This document shows positions 47,868 to 55,552 of a stretch of DNA of 64,000 nt, one piece after another (the stretch's first letter is position 1; every line of letters starts with the position of its first letter). The stretch covers positions 496,001-560,000 of the forward strand of contig CAVZVW010000009.1 of the NCBI GenBank assembly GCA_963778845.1, in the 5' to 3' direction. The notes under the pieces were generated by a model. The model had not been told where the DNA came from and made no database searches. It saw nothing but the letters and a program-made list of their open reading frames with translations. The translations under genes were made by a program, and so were the position numbers. The stretch comes from CAVZVW01 sp963778845 (GTDB lineage: Bacteria; Actinomycetota; Actinomycetes; Actinomycetales; Kineosporiaceae).

Positions 47868-48723
47868 GAACCCACAGGCCGGCCCCGACCCTGCGTCGGA
47901 GCCCGTGCCCGACCCGTGGCTGGTCGACCGGCTCATGTCGGCGCGACCCGCACCCGGTGATCCCGCCGAGGCCACCCTGGCGGCCCTCGTCGCAGACCTG
48001 CGCAGCAGCGGCACTGCCGACGAGCTCGCCGACGAGCAGGAGTACGTGGCCGGGTTCCTGGCGGCTCGATCGGCAGCTCGCATCTCAGCACGCACTGCCC
48101 CCCTGACCCGAAGGACACGGATGATCCCCGCAGTGCTCACCGGCAAGCTGGCCGCACTCGCCCTGGGTGCTGTCGCGATCGGCGGGACCGCCGCCGCCTA
48201 CACCGGAGCCCTTCCCGCGATGGTGCACGGGCTCGCGCGGGCGACCGGTACAGGTTCCTGGGAGAAGCCGGACATGCCGCCCGTCACCGGGCCGGGGCAC
48301 AGCCGGACGCCTTCACCGACCACGACACCGGGCCCGTCGGCGTCCACCGGGTCCTCACCCTCACCCGGCCCGGACGCGGCCGGGGCGGCCGCCTTCGGAC
48401 TGTGCAACGCCTTCACGCACGGCGGCCTCGCGACCGGGTCGACGGCCTACGCCGCCCTGGTGACCGCGGCAGGCGGAGCCGACAAGATCACGGCCTACTG
48501 CGCCGCGGTTCCCCGACCCGGCCGGAACGGCTCGTCCTCGGGCACGACGGGAACCACCGTCACACCGACCCCTGGCACCCGCCCCACCGGTTCGCCGAGC
48601 AGCCACTCCCCGGGGCCGGCGGCCGGCCACGGGACCGGCAAGCCGAGCACCCACCCGACTCACCCGACCGGCAAGCCGACCACCCGCCCCACCGGACCAC
48701 CCGCCGGCCGCCCGACACGGTAG
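47860..48723 (+). CDS. Single-pass membrane protein, putative anti-sigma partner
   Basis: 287 residues from ATG 47860, overlapping the sigma gene by 8 bp. A soluble N-terminal region of about 85 residues (WLVDRLMSARPAPGDPAEAT) is followed by one membrane helix (about 93-113, LAALALGAVAIGGTAAAYTG) and an external region rich in Pro, Ser, Thr and Gly, ending in Thr-Pro-His repeats. The layout fits an anti-sigma factor with a cell-wall-spanning tail, although no zinc-binding HxxxCxxC motif is present. Assignment rests on coupling to the sigma gene. Confidence 0.7.
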   Translation: MTENPQAGPDPASEPVPDPWLVDRLMSARPAPGDPAEATLAALVADLRSSGTADELADEQEYVAGFLAARSAARISARTAPLTRRTRMIPAVLTGKLAALALGAVAIGGTAAAYTGALPAMVHGLARATGTGSWEKPDMPPVTGPGHSRTPSPTTTPGPSASTGSSPSPGPDAAGAAAFGLCNAFTHGGLATGSTAYAALVTAAGGADKITAYCAAVPRPGRNGSSSGTTGTTVTPTPGTRPTGSPSSHSPGPAAGHGTGKPSTHPTHPTGKPTTRPTGPPAGRPTR

Positions 48724-48814
48724 CCGCGGCGGTTCCGAGGCGCCCTCCATGTGCACCTGGCCGCACCTGGGGGGCGCCTCGACGTCCGGCGCGGTCCCGA
48801 GGCACGATCACCGC

Positions 48815-49237
48815 ATGACGGGTCAGTCGCATCGCTGGGTCACCCTCGACCGCCTCGACGAGGGCGTCTACCTGGCGCGCAACACGCGCGGCGGCGAGCT
48901 GCGCTTCGGGAGCAAGGCCGGGGACGCGTTCACGCCGGTGGAGCTGCTGCTCGCAGCGATTGCCGGCTGCTCGGCCCTGGACGTCGACGTGGTCACGGGA
49001 CGTCGCTCCGCCGCCGAGAGCTTCGGCGCGCGCGTGGAGGCCGAGGTGGTGCGCGACGACACCGGCAGCATCCTGCGTGACATCGTCCTCACATTCCAGG
49101 TCACGTTTCCCGCCGGGGAGGCGGGCGACGCCGCGCGCGCCGTCCTCCCGCGTGCCGTGACGGTCTCCCACGACCGCACCTGCACCGTCTCGCGCACCAT
49201 CGAGGCCGGCGTCCCCGTCGACGTACGCCTGGAGTAG
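48815..49237 (+). CDS. OsmC-family peroxidase-like protein
   Basis: 140 residues from ATG 48815. The OsmC fold is recognised from FTPVELLLAAIAGCSALDVD and the second Cys in SHDRTCTVSRTIEAG; the two cysteines (near residues 50 and 126) form the thiol peroxidase pair that reduces organic hydroperoxides. The Arg/Glu partners of the site are less clear. It stands alone between the sigma/membrane protein pair and a convergent membrane protein gene. Confidence 0.9.
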   Translation: MTGQSHRWVTLDRLDEGVYLARNTRGGELRFGSKAGDAFTPVELLLAAIAGCSALDVDVVTGRRSAAESFGARVEAEVVRDDTGSILRDIVLTFQVTFPAGEAGDAARAVLPRAVTVSHDRTCTVSRTIEAGVPVDVRLE

Positions 49238-49246
49238 CGCGGCTGC

Positions 49247-49350
49247 GTCAGGCCACGCCGTTGAGACGGTCGACGACCTTGACCACGTCGCCGACCGGGT
49301 CGGTCAGGCCACGCCGTTGAGACGGTCGACGACCTCGACCACGTCGCCGA
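49247..49350. repeat. 48-bp direct repeat duplicating the 3' end of the PI-PLC-like gene
   Basis: The segment 49247-49294 is almost identical (one mismatch in most of its length) to 49303-49350, offset 56 bp. The second copy encodes the last codons of the membrane protein (DVVEVVDRLNGVA plus stop at 49304), and the first repeats them, including the stop at 49248, just downstream. It is a tandem duplication of the gene end, leaving an orphan copy of the terminal codons. Confidence 0.85.
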
Positions 49351-51550
49351 TGTCGGCGTAGTTGACCGCCAGGTAGTTCGGCAGGCGGCGCTGCGAGCGG
49401 CACTGCTCGGCCCGGTCTCCCAGGACGGCGGCGACGTTCACGGTGCGGGCGTCGGTGACGAGCGAGCTGAACCCGGCGAGCCAGTGGTTCACCAGCAGGA
49501 GCGGCGCGTCGGGGCGGCCGCGGTTGGCCGCGCACGAGAACGACTCCTGGGTGGGGAACGTGTACGGGGTGTCCTGCACGAAGTCGGCGAACGCATTCAC
49601 CAGCCAGGGGTCTGTGGTACCCCCGTTGCCGGCCTCGAGCATGACGACGAGCCGCCGGCCACTGGTGATCATCTCGTGCAGCGTCGGCCACGCCGCACCG
49701 GGCGTCGGCGTGTAGGCGTAGGCGGCCAGGCCCACCTGGTGCAGCACGGCAGCGATCCGGTCTGCGCTCAGATGGTCCTCGATGATGATCGACAGAACCT
49801 CGTCAGGGTGGGTGTCGAGCCATCCCTTGACCGAGGTCATCGAGTCGGTGAAGTTCGTCGCGCCGAGCTCGCAGAGGCCGTGGCACATGAACGGGGACGA
49901 GACCCCCACGACTCTCGGCGATGCGACCGCCTCGAACACGCGCAGCCCGGCGGCGACCGTCTCGGCGCCGAACTCCTCATCAGCGACTGCTTTGGCCTCG
50001 GCATAGGCGGCCGGGTCGGTGGCCACGCGCCCGTCGGCCCGCTGCTGACCCGGCCAGACATCGATGAGCAGCGCGTGGATGCGGTTGTCGAGCTGCGACG
50101 GTATCGGCACACCCTGCTCGGGGATGAACCACGTGCGGTCGGTCGCCGACGACATCGAGTTGTGTGTCGCGGCGTAGGCCACGTCGGTGAAGCGGCGGGC
50201 GCACAGGGCCGCGTAGCCGTTGCACACCTCCCCCGCCCCGGCGACCGGCCCGACCACCACCGGTGATGCGGGTGCGGCCGCCCACACCACGAACCCGGTG
50301 AGCGCCGCCAGCGTGGCTCCCACGGCGACCACGGTACGTACCCCTGCCGCTGTGGGACGGCGGCCCCGCCCCACCGGTGTCGCCGTGCCCACGGCCGTTG
50401 TGCCCCCGGCCGCTGTGCCCCCGGCCGCTGTGCCCGCGGAGAGTCGACGGAAGGGCCGCCACTGTCGGCTCGGTCCCCCGTCAGTGAGCGCCGCCAGCTC
50501 CGCCAGCCCGTAGAGCAGCAGCCACAGGCCGACCATGAAGCCGATGACCTCGGCCGCCACCAGCGGGCGGACGATCGCGAGCACGCCGACGACCATCAGC
50601 GCGAGCGACCTGACGAACGCGACGGCGGCATGGCTCGGCCGCCGTGAGACCGCAAGCCGGACACGGCCGAACAGGCGCGACGGGTCCCCCTCGGGCAGCA
50701 GGCTCGCCGCCGACGCACTGACCAGGGCGCCGAGGAGGAGCAGGCCCGCGACGAGCCACCACAGCGGCGACACGAAGACCCTCCAGCCGTACCTCACGAG
50801 CGCGCCGGACACCTGGCTGTCGTCCTGGCTCCACGCCCACACCCCTCCCACCACGAGCAGGACCGCCAGGAGCCCGGTCACGCCCAGCACGCTCGCCCCG
50901 GCGATGAACGTCGCCCGCCTGCGTCGCGTCGACGCGTACACACCCAGGCCCATCAGCGCCACGCCTGTGAGCGGGAAGAGCCAGGCAGCAAGCCGGATCG
51001 CGGCGGCGACACGCAGGGGGCGGGACGCCCACGACTGGCCGCCGACCAGAGAGAGCTGGAGGGACACCTCGGCCGGGTCGGCGGTCACGGTGCCCTCCGG
51101 AGCGAGGCGTTGCACCGCCGCGGCCAGCACCGCCCCGGCGTCGGCTATCCGGAGGACGACGTTCTGCGGATGACGCTGGGTCGTCGACTCCATGAAGGTG
51201 CTCGCCGCGAGCCGGGTCGGGGGCGACAGCACCGCGCTGCCGGCGACGGACGTCGCGACCTCGTCGACCAGCGGGCGAATCGCGACCAGGTTCGGGTTCT
51301 GGGCGACGAGCTGGTCAGTCATCTGGTGGCCGAGCGCGCGGCTCACCTGGTCCACCTGGCGCAGCTCGTCGACGTTGACGGCGAAGGTCTGGGGATCCAG
51401 GACCGTGCGGTTGACGTAGCCCGCGACCACGCCCAGCACGAGCACGAACGCGCCGAGGACCACCAGGGCCGTGGCGGGACCACCACGAAGTCGCCGGATC
51501 CAGGACGTCTTCGCGGTCGTCGCAGGGGCGGTGCTCCCATTCATCGCCAC
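49304..51550 (-). CDS. Polytopic membrane protein with C-terminal PI-PLC-like phosphodiesterase domain
   Basis: 748 residues. The N-terminal 360 residues hold one helix, an extracytoplasmic segment with VNVDELRQVDQVSRALGHQM, and about six further helices. After a Gly/Thr-rich linker and another helix, the C-terminal 300 residues form an extracytoplasmic PI-PLC X-like domain: AYAATHNSMSSATDRTWFIP with the catalytic-type His, LLIDVWPGQ, FMCHGLCELGATNFTDSMTS with the second His, and IIIEDHLS. Such domains cleave glycerophospho- or phosphoinositide headgroups. Fusion to a multi-helix membrane part is unusual but seen in actinomycetes. The 3' end is duplicated (49247-49350). Confidence 0.8.
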   Translation of the reverse strand: MAMNGSTAPATTAKTSWIRRLRGGPATALVVLGAFVLVLGVVAGYVNRTVLDPQTFAVNVDELRQVDQVSRALGHQMTDQLVAQNPNLVAIRPLVDEVATSVAGSAVLSPPTRLAASTFMESTTQRHPQNVVLRIADAGAVLAAAVQRLAPEGTVTADPAEVSLQLSLVGGQSWASRPLRVAAAIRLAAWLFPLTGVALMGLGVYASTRRRRATFIAGASVLGVTGLLAVLLVVGGVWAWSQDDSQVSGALVRYGWRVFVSPLWWLVAGLLLLGALVSASAASLLPEGDPSRLFGRVRLAVSRRPSHAAVAFVRSLALMVVGVLAIVRPLVAAEVIGFMVGLWLLLYGLAELAALTDGGPSRQWRPFRRLSAGTAAGGTAAGGTTAVGTATPVGRGRRPTAAGVRTVVAVGATLAALTGFVVWAAAPASPVVVGPVAGAGEVCNGYAALCARRFTDVAYAATHNSMSSATDRTWFIPEQGVPIPSQLDNRIHALLIDVWPGQQRADGRVATDPAAYAEAKAVADEEFGAETVAAGLRVFEAVASPRVVGVSSPFMCHGLCELGATNFTDSMTSVKGWLDTHPDEVLSIIIEDHLSADRIAAVLHQVGLAAYAYTPTPGAAWPTLHEMITSGRRLVVMLEAGNGGTTDPWLVNAFADFVQDTPYTFPTQESFSCAANRGRPDAPLLLVNHWLAGFSSLVTDARTVNVAAVLGDRAEQCRSQRRLPNYLAVNYADIGDVVEVVDRLNGVA

Positions 51551-51670
51551 ACCCTAGGGTGATCTCCCCGGCGTCGTCTGCCGCTGTCCGGACGACACGG
51601 CGGCAGGCCCCGCACCGACCACCGACCACCGACCACCGGGACAGGGCCGGCGACGGTCGGTGCTGCGGCG

Positions 51671-52471
51671 TCAGCCCCGCAGCGGGTCGGCGAGGAAGTC
51701 CCGCAAAGCCGCGCAGCGCCGTCCGGCGATCCGGGTGCCCACCGCGTGGCCGCCGACCCAGCCGGTGACGGCCAGCGACGTCACGATCAGCACCCCGCCC
51801 ACGAACGCCGCGTCCGAGCCTGTGGCCCACGAGCCGTGCCCGATGCGCCCGCCCAGCAGGACAGGCGCCACGAACAGGGCACCGAGGAACGGCACCAGCC
51901 CGTAGGGGATCAGGAGGAGGCTCGCCCAGCGCAGCACCATGCGGCCGAGGGGACGGCGGTGCTGCCAGCGCTGCGTCAGCGGCATCGCGTGGTAGGGCCA
52001 CAGGATCCCCAGCCACCCGGCGATGGCCAGCACCCCGAAGGGCACGATGACCAGGGCGGCGATCGTCGCGAGCACCGACAGCCCCGTCTGGCCCGTGTCG
52101 AGCCCGACGAGGACCGCGACGAGCATGCAGACCGGGACGACGAGCAGCCACAGCACGACGTGCTTGGCCCCCAACATGCGGCGGAGGTCCTCGGGCCGGT
52201 CCAGGACGACGGACATCCGTTCGGCGTCCGAGCCCAGCACGTTCGTGGCCGGGACGTCCGCAAGCATCCATACGGCGAGCGTGAGGGGGAAGATCCGTGA
52301 CGTGTGCACGGAGAACAGCCAGTCGCCCGGCAGCAGGAACCAGGCGGCGACCATCAGGGCCCCGTTGCACGCCAGCGTCCCGGGCACCTGGTAGGGGGCG
52401 GCGAAGGCGCGCCGTGCCTCTTCCCGCAGCGCCGCGAGGAACGTGGTCGGGATCACGCCGAGACCCTTCAT
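51671..52471 (-). CDS. Integral membrane protein of unknown function
   Basis: 266 residues with about six hydrophobic helices. Segments such as FPLTLAVWMLADVPATNVLG and VLDRPEDLRRMLGAKHVVLW resemble permease subunits of ABC-2 type exporters, but no ATPase gene is adjacent and the match is weak. Start at ATG 52471 falls in the first of three 17-bp repeats that each carry the same start codon. It precedes the PI-PLC-like gene on the same strand by 120 bp. Confidence 0.65.
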   Translation of the reverse strand: MKGLGVIPTTFLAALREEARRAFAAPYQVPGTLACNGALMVAAWFLLPGDWLFSVHTSRIFPLTLAVWMLADVPATNVLGSDAERMSVVLDRPEDLRRMLGAKHVVLWLLVVPVCMLVAVLVGLDTGQTGLSVLATIAALVIVPFGVLAIAGWLGILWPYHAMPLTQRWQHRRPLGRMVLRWASLLLIPYGLVPFLGALFVAPVLLGGRIGHGSWATGSDAAFVGGVLIVTSLAVTGWVGGHAVGTRIAGRRCAALRDFLADPLRG

Positions 52472-52520
52472 GCCGCAAGGTTAGACATGCCGCAAGGTTA
52501 GACATGCCGCAAGGTCAGAC
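52470..52520 (-). repeat. Three 17-bp tandem repeats carrying start codon and -10-like element
   Basis: ATGCCGCAAGGTTAGAC occurs at 52470-52486, 52487-52503 and, with one change, 52504-52520. On the minus strand each unit reads GTCTAACCTTGCGGCAT, i.e. a TAACCT -10-like hexamer six bases ahead of an ATG, so each is a potential leaderless promoter-start module. The first is joined to the membrane protein gene. The duplication may adjust expression or may be neutral. Confidence 0.75.
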
Positions 52521-52564
52521 ACACGGCGTCGAGATCCCCGCCGCGGCGCAGTCACGACACCGCG

Positions 52565-53003
52565 TCACCAGTCGGCGACGACCGGGACCACCTCGTCGCG
52601 CAGGATCTGCAGCCGGGCCGGCTCGTTGCACGGCCTCGACGCGGCCGTGGGCGACCTGGATCCCGAGGTCGGCCAGCGCCGTGCAGCTTGTGCGGCAGCT
52701 CCGGCCCCGAGAACAGGTTGCACGCCTGCGCGTAGCGGGCGACCAGGAGCAGCGTCTTCTTCTCCCCGCCCCCGCCGATGACGATGGGCGGGTGGGGCCG
52801 GGTCAACGACTGCGGGGAGTTGAGCGTGCGCCCGAGCCGGTAGTGCGAGCCGTGGTAGGCGCTGTCGTCGTCCGCCCACATCTGCAGGCAGACCTGCAGC
52901 GCCTCCTCGAGGCGCTCGAAGCGCTCGGCCGTCGGTGGGAGGAACAGCCCGAGCCCGCGGGCCTCCGCCTCGTTCCACGCCGCGCCGATGCCGAGCACCG
53001 ACC
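52565..53003 (-). pseudogene. Remnant of a luciferase-like (LLM) flavin/F420 monooxygenase
   Basis: Minus-strand codons from about 53000 read LGIGAAWNEAEARGLGLFLP, then FERLEEALQVCLQMWADDDS, HYRLGRTLNSPQSLTRPHPP and IVIGGGGEKKTLLLVARYAQ, the typical second half of LLM-class oxidoreductases. The first half is absent. After GPELPHKL a stretch of the gene is missing and the frame shifts, with ALADLGIQVAHGRVEA and PARLQILRDEVVPVVADW left in other frames. Truncation, internal deletion and frameshift show that the gene is dead. Its 5' break lies beside the nitrilase remnant on the other strand. Confidence 0.7.
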
Positions 53004-53164
53004 TGGACGCCGGCCGGGCGAGGGCACTGCGCCACCAGTTCGACCCCGTCGGCCACTACAGCCGCAGCGACGTCCTCAGGCTCACCGTCGACACGTCGGC
53101 CCGGCCGGCGGTGTCCTACCAGCAGGTCGACGGCCGCGACGAGCACGGCGCGGCGTCCACCTGA
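52992..53164 (+). pseudogene. 3' remnant of a carbon-nitrogen hydrolase (nitrilase family)
   Basis: A plus-strand frame with no start reads TDLDAGRARALRHQFDPVGH then YSRSDVLRLTVDTSARPAVS and ends at a TGA at 53162-53164. This matches the C-terminal block of nitrilase/amidase proteins ('aDldl..i.r.r.dfd.vGHYaRpDvf.L.vd'). Everything with the catalytic Glu-Lys-Cys is missing. It abuts the broken 5' end of the LLM remnant on the opposite strand, so a single deletion probably removed the 5' parts of two genes. Confidence 0.55.
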
Positions 53165-53222
53165 CCATTTCGCACCATTCCCCACAAACTGGCGGCCCGC
53201 ACAATATGACTGACCTGCCCGC

Positions 53223-53570
53223 TCAGGCCACGAACAGCTCGCCGTCGCGCTCGCTCACCGTCCCGCGGCCCAGCGGGAGCACCTTCGTGAGAGTTCGCAG
53301 CGCCCAGCCGAGCCCAGGGATCTTCGCGAACGCTCCCTGCGGGCCGACGACCATGCGCCCCGTCCGCACGTCGTAGGCCGACTGGTGCCACGGGCAGACG
53401 AGGCACCCGTTCTCGTCGACATGCCCGTCGGCGAGGTCGGCCCTGAGGTGCCGGCATCGTCTCGTGAGCGCGAAGTAGCCGTCGGCGCCCTTGCCGACCG
53501 CGTAGGGGCCGGCGCCGAGCACCACCCCGTGCTCGAGCTCGTCGACCCGACCGACCCGATGCTCGCTCAT
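53223..53570 (-). CDS. Rieske [2Fe-2S] ferredoxin-like protein
   Basis: 115 residues. The two cluster-binding boxes are present: CRHLRADL (C-x-H) near residue 39 and CPWHQSAYD (C-x2-H) near residue 59, so a complete Rieske site of two Cys and two His. No membrane anchor or oxygenase domain is fused, so it is a soluble ferredoxin or a domain partner of a nearby oxygenase; none is adjacent. TGRMVVGPQGAFAKIPGL then follows as in Rieske proteins of the ferredoxin type. Confidence 0.88.
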   Translation of the reverse strand: MSEHRVGRVDELEHGVVLGAGPYAVGKGADGYFALTRRCRHLRADLADGHVDENGCLVCPWHQSAYDVRTGRMVVGPQGAFAKIPGLGWALRTLTKVLPLGRGTVSERDGELFVA

Positions 53571-53742
53571 CCGCCGGGCTCCTCCCGCCGCGAGCCGAAC
53601 AAGCCCGGCTCACCTCGACGCTACTCCGGCCGGCAGGCGCCCGCGCAGTCCGACGGCAGGCGCAGTCCGACGGTGCTGCGGTGCGGCTGCCGGAGGGTCC
53701 GTTCGTGCTCGCAGGCACCGTGGACCTCGACCTCATGGCAGG

Positions 53743-54516
53743 ATGGCGCAGGCCGATCCCGGCTTCGACCCGAAGGTTCATGTGCTCACCATTCGCTTGC
53801 AGCGCGCTGGCGCCGGAGCCGTTCACCTCTACACGGCCAGCGGGTCGGCCCTTGCACTGCTGATCGTCCTCGCCGCCTTCAAGGGCGAGACCGTGCTCGC
53901 GCTCTGGCTCGGGCTGGCCGCTCTGGTCATCGACGGCACCGACGGCATGCTCGCCCGGCGGTTGCGGGTCAAGGAGCGGCTGCCCTGGTTCGACGGCGCC
54001 CGCCTGGACGACATCGTGGACTACCTCACCTATGCCTTCGCCCCGATGGTGCTGCTGTGGACCCGCGGGTACCTGCCTTCCGGGGTCGCCGGCACCGTCG
54101 TGGCGACCATCCCTCTGATGGCGTCGAGCTACCAGTTCTGCCGGGTCGACGCGAAGACCGACGACCACTTCTTCCTCGGCTTCCCCAGCTACTGGAACGT
54201 CATCGCGTTCTATGCCGTCGTGATGCACCTGGGGACGGCCGCCGTGACGACGACCCTTCTGGTGTGCTCCGTGCTCGTCTTCGTCCCGGTTTGCTACCTT
54301 TATCCCTCCCGGACGCAGACCCTGCGGACCATGAGCCTCGCGCTGACCGGCGTCTGGCTGGTGCTGTACGCGGTGATCCTTGGGCAGATGCCGCACCCGG
54401 CCGTGTGGGCGATCACGGGTTCGCTGGCCTACCTGGCCTACTACGTGGGCGTCAGCCTCTACCTCACGGCCAAAAGGCGGATGGTCAAGATGCCCGTCGC
54501 CGCACTGAACGGGTGA
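53743..54516 (+). CDS. pcs: CDP-alcohol phosphatidyltransferase, phosphatidylcholine synthase-like
   Basis: 257 residues with about eight hydrophobic helices. The family motif is clear: DGTDGMLARRLRVKERLPWF then DGARLDDIVDYLTY, giving D-G-(x)2-A-R-(x)8-G-(x)3-D-(x)3-D with all acidic ligands (the first part has the DGTDG form). The spacing and KERLPWFDG....DDIVDYL are closest to bacterial Pcs, which joins choline to CDP-diacylglycerol, rather than to PgsA or PssA. Pcs is rare in actinomycetes but known. Substrate is inferred. The preceding stretch 53571-53742 has no gene. Confidence 0.8.
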   Translation: MAQADPGFDPKVHVLTIRLQRAGAGAVHLYTASGSALALLIVLAAFKGETVLALWLGLAALVIDGTDGMLARRLRVKERLPWFDGARLDDIVDYLTYAFAPMVLLWTRGYLPSGVAGTVVATIPLMASSYQFCRVDAKTDDHFFLGFPSYWNVIAFYAVVMHLGTAAVTTTLLVCSVLVFVPVCYLYPSRTQTLRTMSLALTGVWLVLYAVILGQMPHPAVWAITGSLAYLAYYVGVSLYLTAKRRMVKMPVAALNG

Positions 54517-54576
54517 ACCGGGGCCGGCTTCGTCGACACGGGATACTCAAACGATGAGGGAAGGCGCACCCGCGTC

Positions 54577-55428
54577 GTGGTGACCGGCCTGGCAGCGGCG
54601 GTGCTGGCCACACTGGCCTTCGGGGTGGCCTCGATGCTGCAGGCCATCGGAGCGCGCGGGGAGCCCACCACCGCGGGCGTCGAGCTCGGCCTGCTGCTAC
54701 GCCTGCTGCGCCAGCCCGCGTTCGTCGCGTCGATCGTCCTGAGCGTCGGCGGCTTCCTCCTGCACCTGGCGGCCTTGCGCAGCCTGCCGCTCTTCGTGGT
54801 GCAGCCAGTGATCGCGAGCAGCGTCGCAGTGACCGCGGTGGTCAGCGGCCGGCTCGGCCATGAGCCGCTCGGTGGCCGGGTGCGGGCGCTGGTATGCACG
54901 GTCTGCGTGGGCCTGGCCCTCGTGACATCGGGTGCCGTCCCTGGGAGTGCCGTGGACACGTCCGCCTGGCAGCGCGCGGTGCTGCTGCTCGCCGTCATGC
55001 TCATCGCCGCCGTGGGCTGGCCCGCGGGGCGGGTGCACGGCCCACGGGGGGCAACCTTGCTCGGGCTGCTCTCGGGGCTCGGGTTCGCGGTCGTCGCCGT
55101 CTCGGGACGGTCGATGCCCAGCCTCGCGATCCCGGCGTTGGTCACGGACCCGGCCATGTACGCCCTGGCCGTCGGCGGCGGGCTGGGCTTCCTGCTGTAC
55201 TCCACGGCCCTGCAGCGCGGCACCGTGATCACGGCGACCGCGGCAATGGTCCTGGGCAACACGGTCGCCCCGGTTCTTGTCGGGTTGCTCGCCCTCGGGG
55301 ACCGGTTCCGCAGCGGGTGGGCCCCCGCCGCTGTAGTCGGGCTGGTGTTGGCCGGGTCCGCCGTCGTGTTGTTGCACGACCCGCGGGCGGTGCCCGGTAC
55401 GACCACCGCCCGGCCGACACCGACCTGA
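54577..55428 (+). CDS. DMT-type membrane permease
   Basis: 283 residues, GTG 54577 or 54580, with about nine or ten hydrophobic helices arranged as two similar halves. VTGLAAAVLATLAFGVASML, ALRSLPLFVVQPVIASSVAV and GTVITATAAMVLGNTVAPVL are typical of NIPA/DMT-superfamily carriers. Substrate cannot be assigned. It lies 60 bp downstream of the pcs-like gene and may be cotranscribed. Confidence 0.75.
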   Translation: MVTGLAAAVLATLAFGVASMLQAIGARGEPTTAGVELGLLLRLLRQPAFVASIVLSVGGFLLHLAALRSLPLFVVQPVIASSVAVTAVVSGRLGHEPLGGRVRALVCTVCVGLALVTSGAVPGSAVDTSAWQRAVLLLAVMLIAAVGWPAGRVHGPRGATLLGLLSGLGFAVVAVSGRSMPSLAIPALVTDPAMYALAVGGGLGFLLYSTALQRGTVITATAAMVLGNTVAPVLVGLLALGDRFRSGWAPAAVVGLVLAGSAVVLLHDPRAVPGTTTARPTPT

Positions 55429-55552
55429 ACCGAGGCGCAGCAGCGCAGGCAAGGCCGGCGTCGCCGCCGACCTCGCCGCCTTGGCGGGTATCGCCGGCTC
55501 AGACGCCGTCCGCGCGGGCTGCTGCCGTGGGGTGGCTGCTCGGAGGGCTGGG

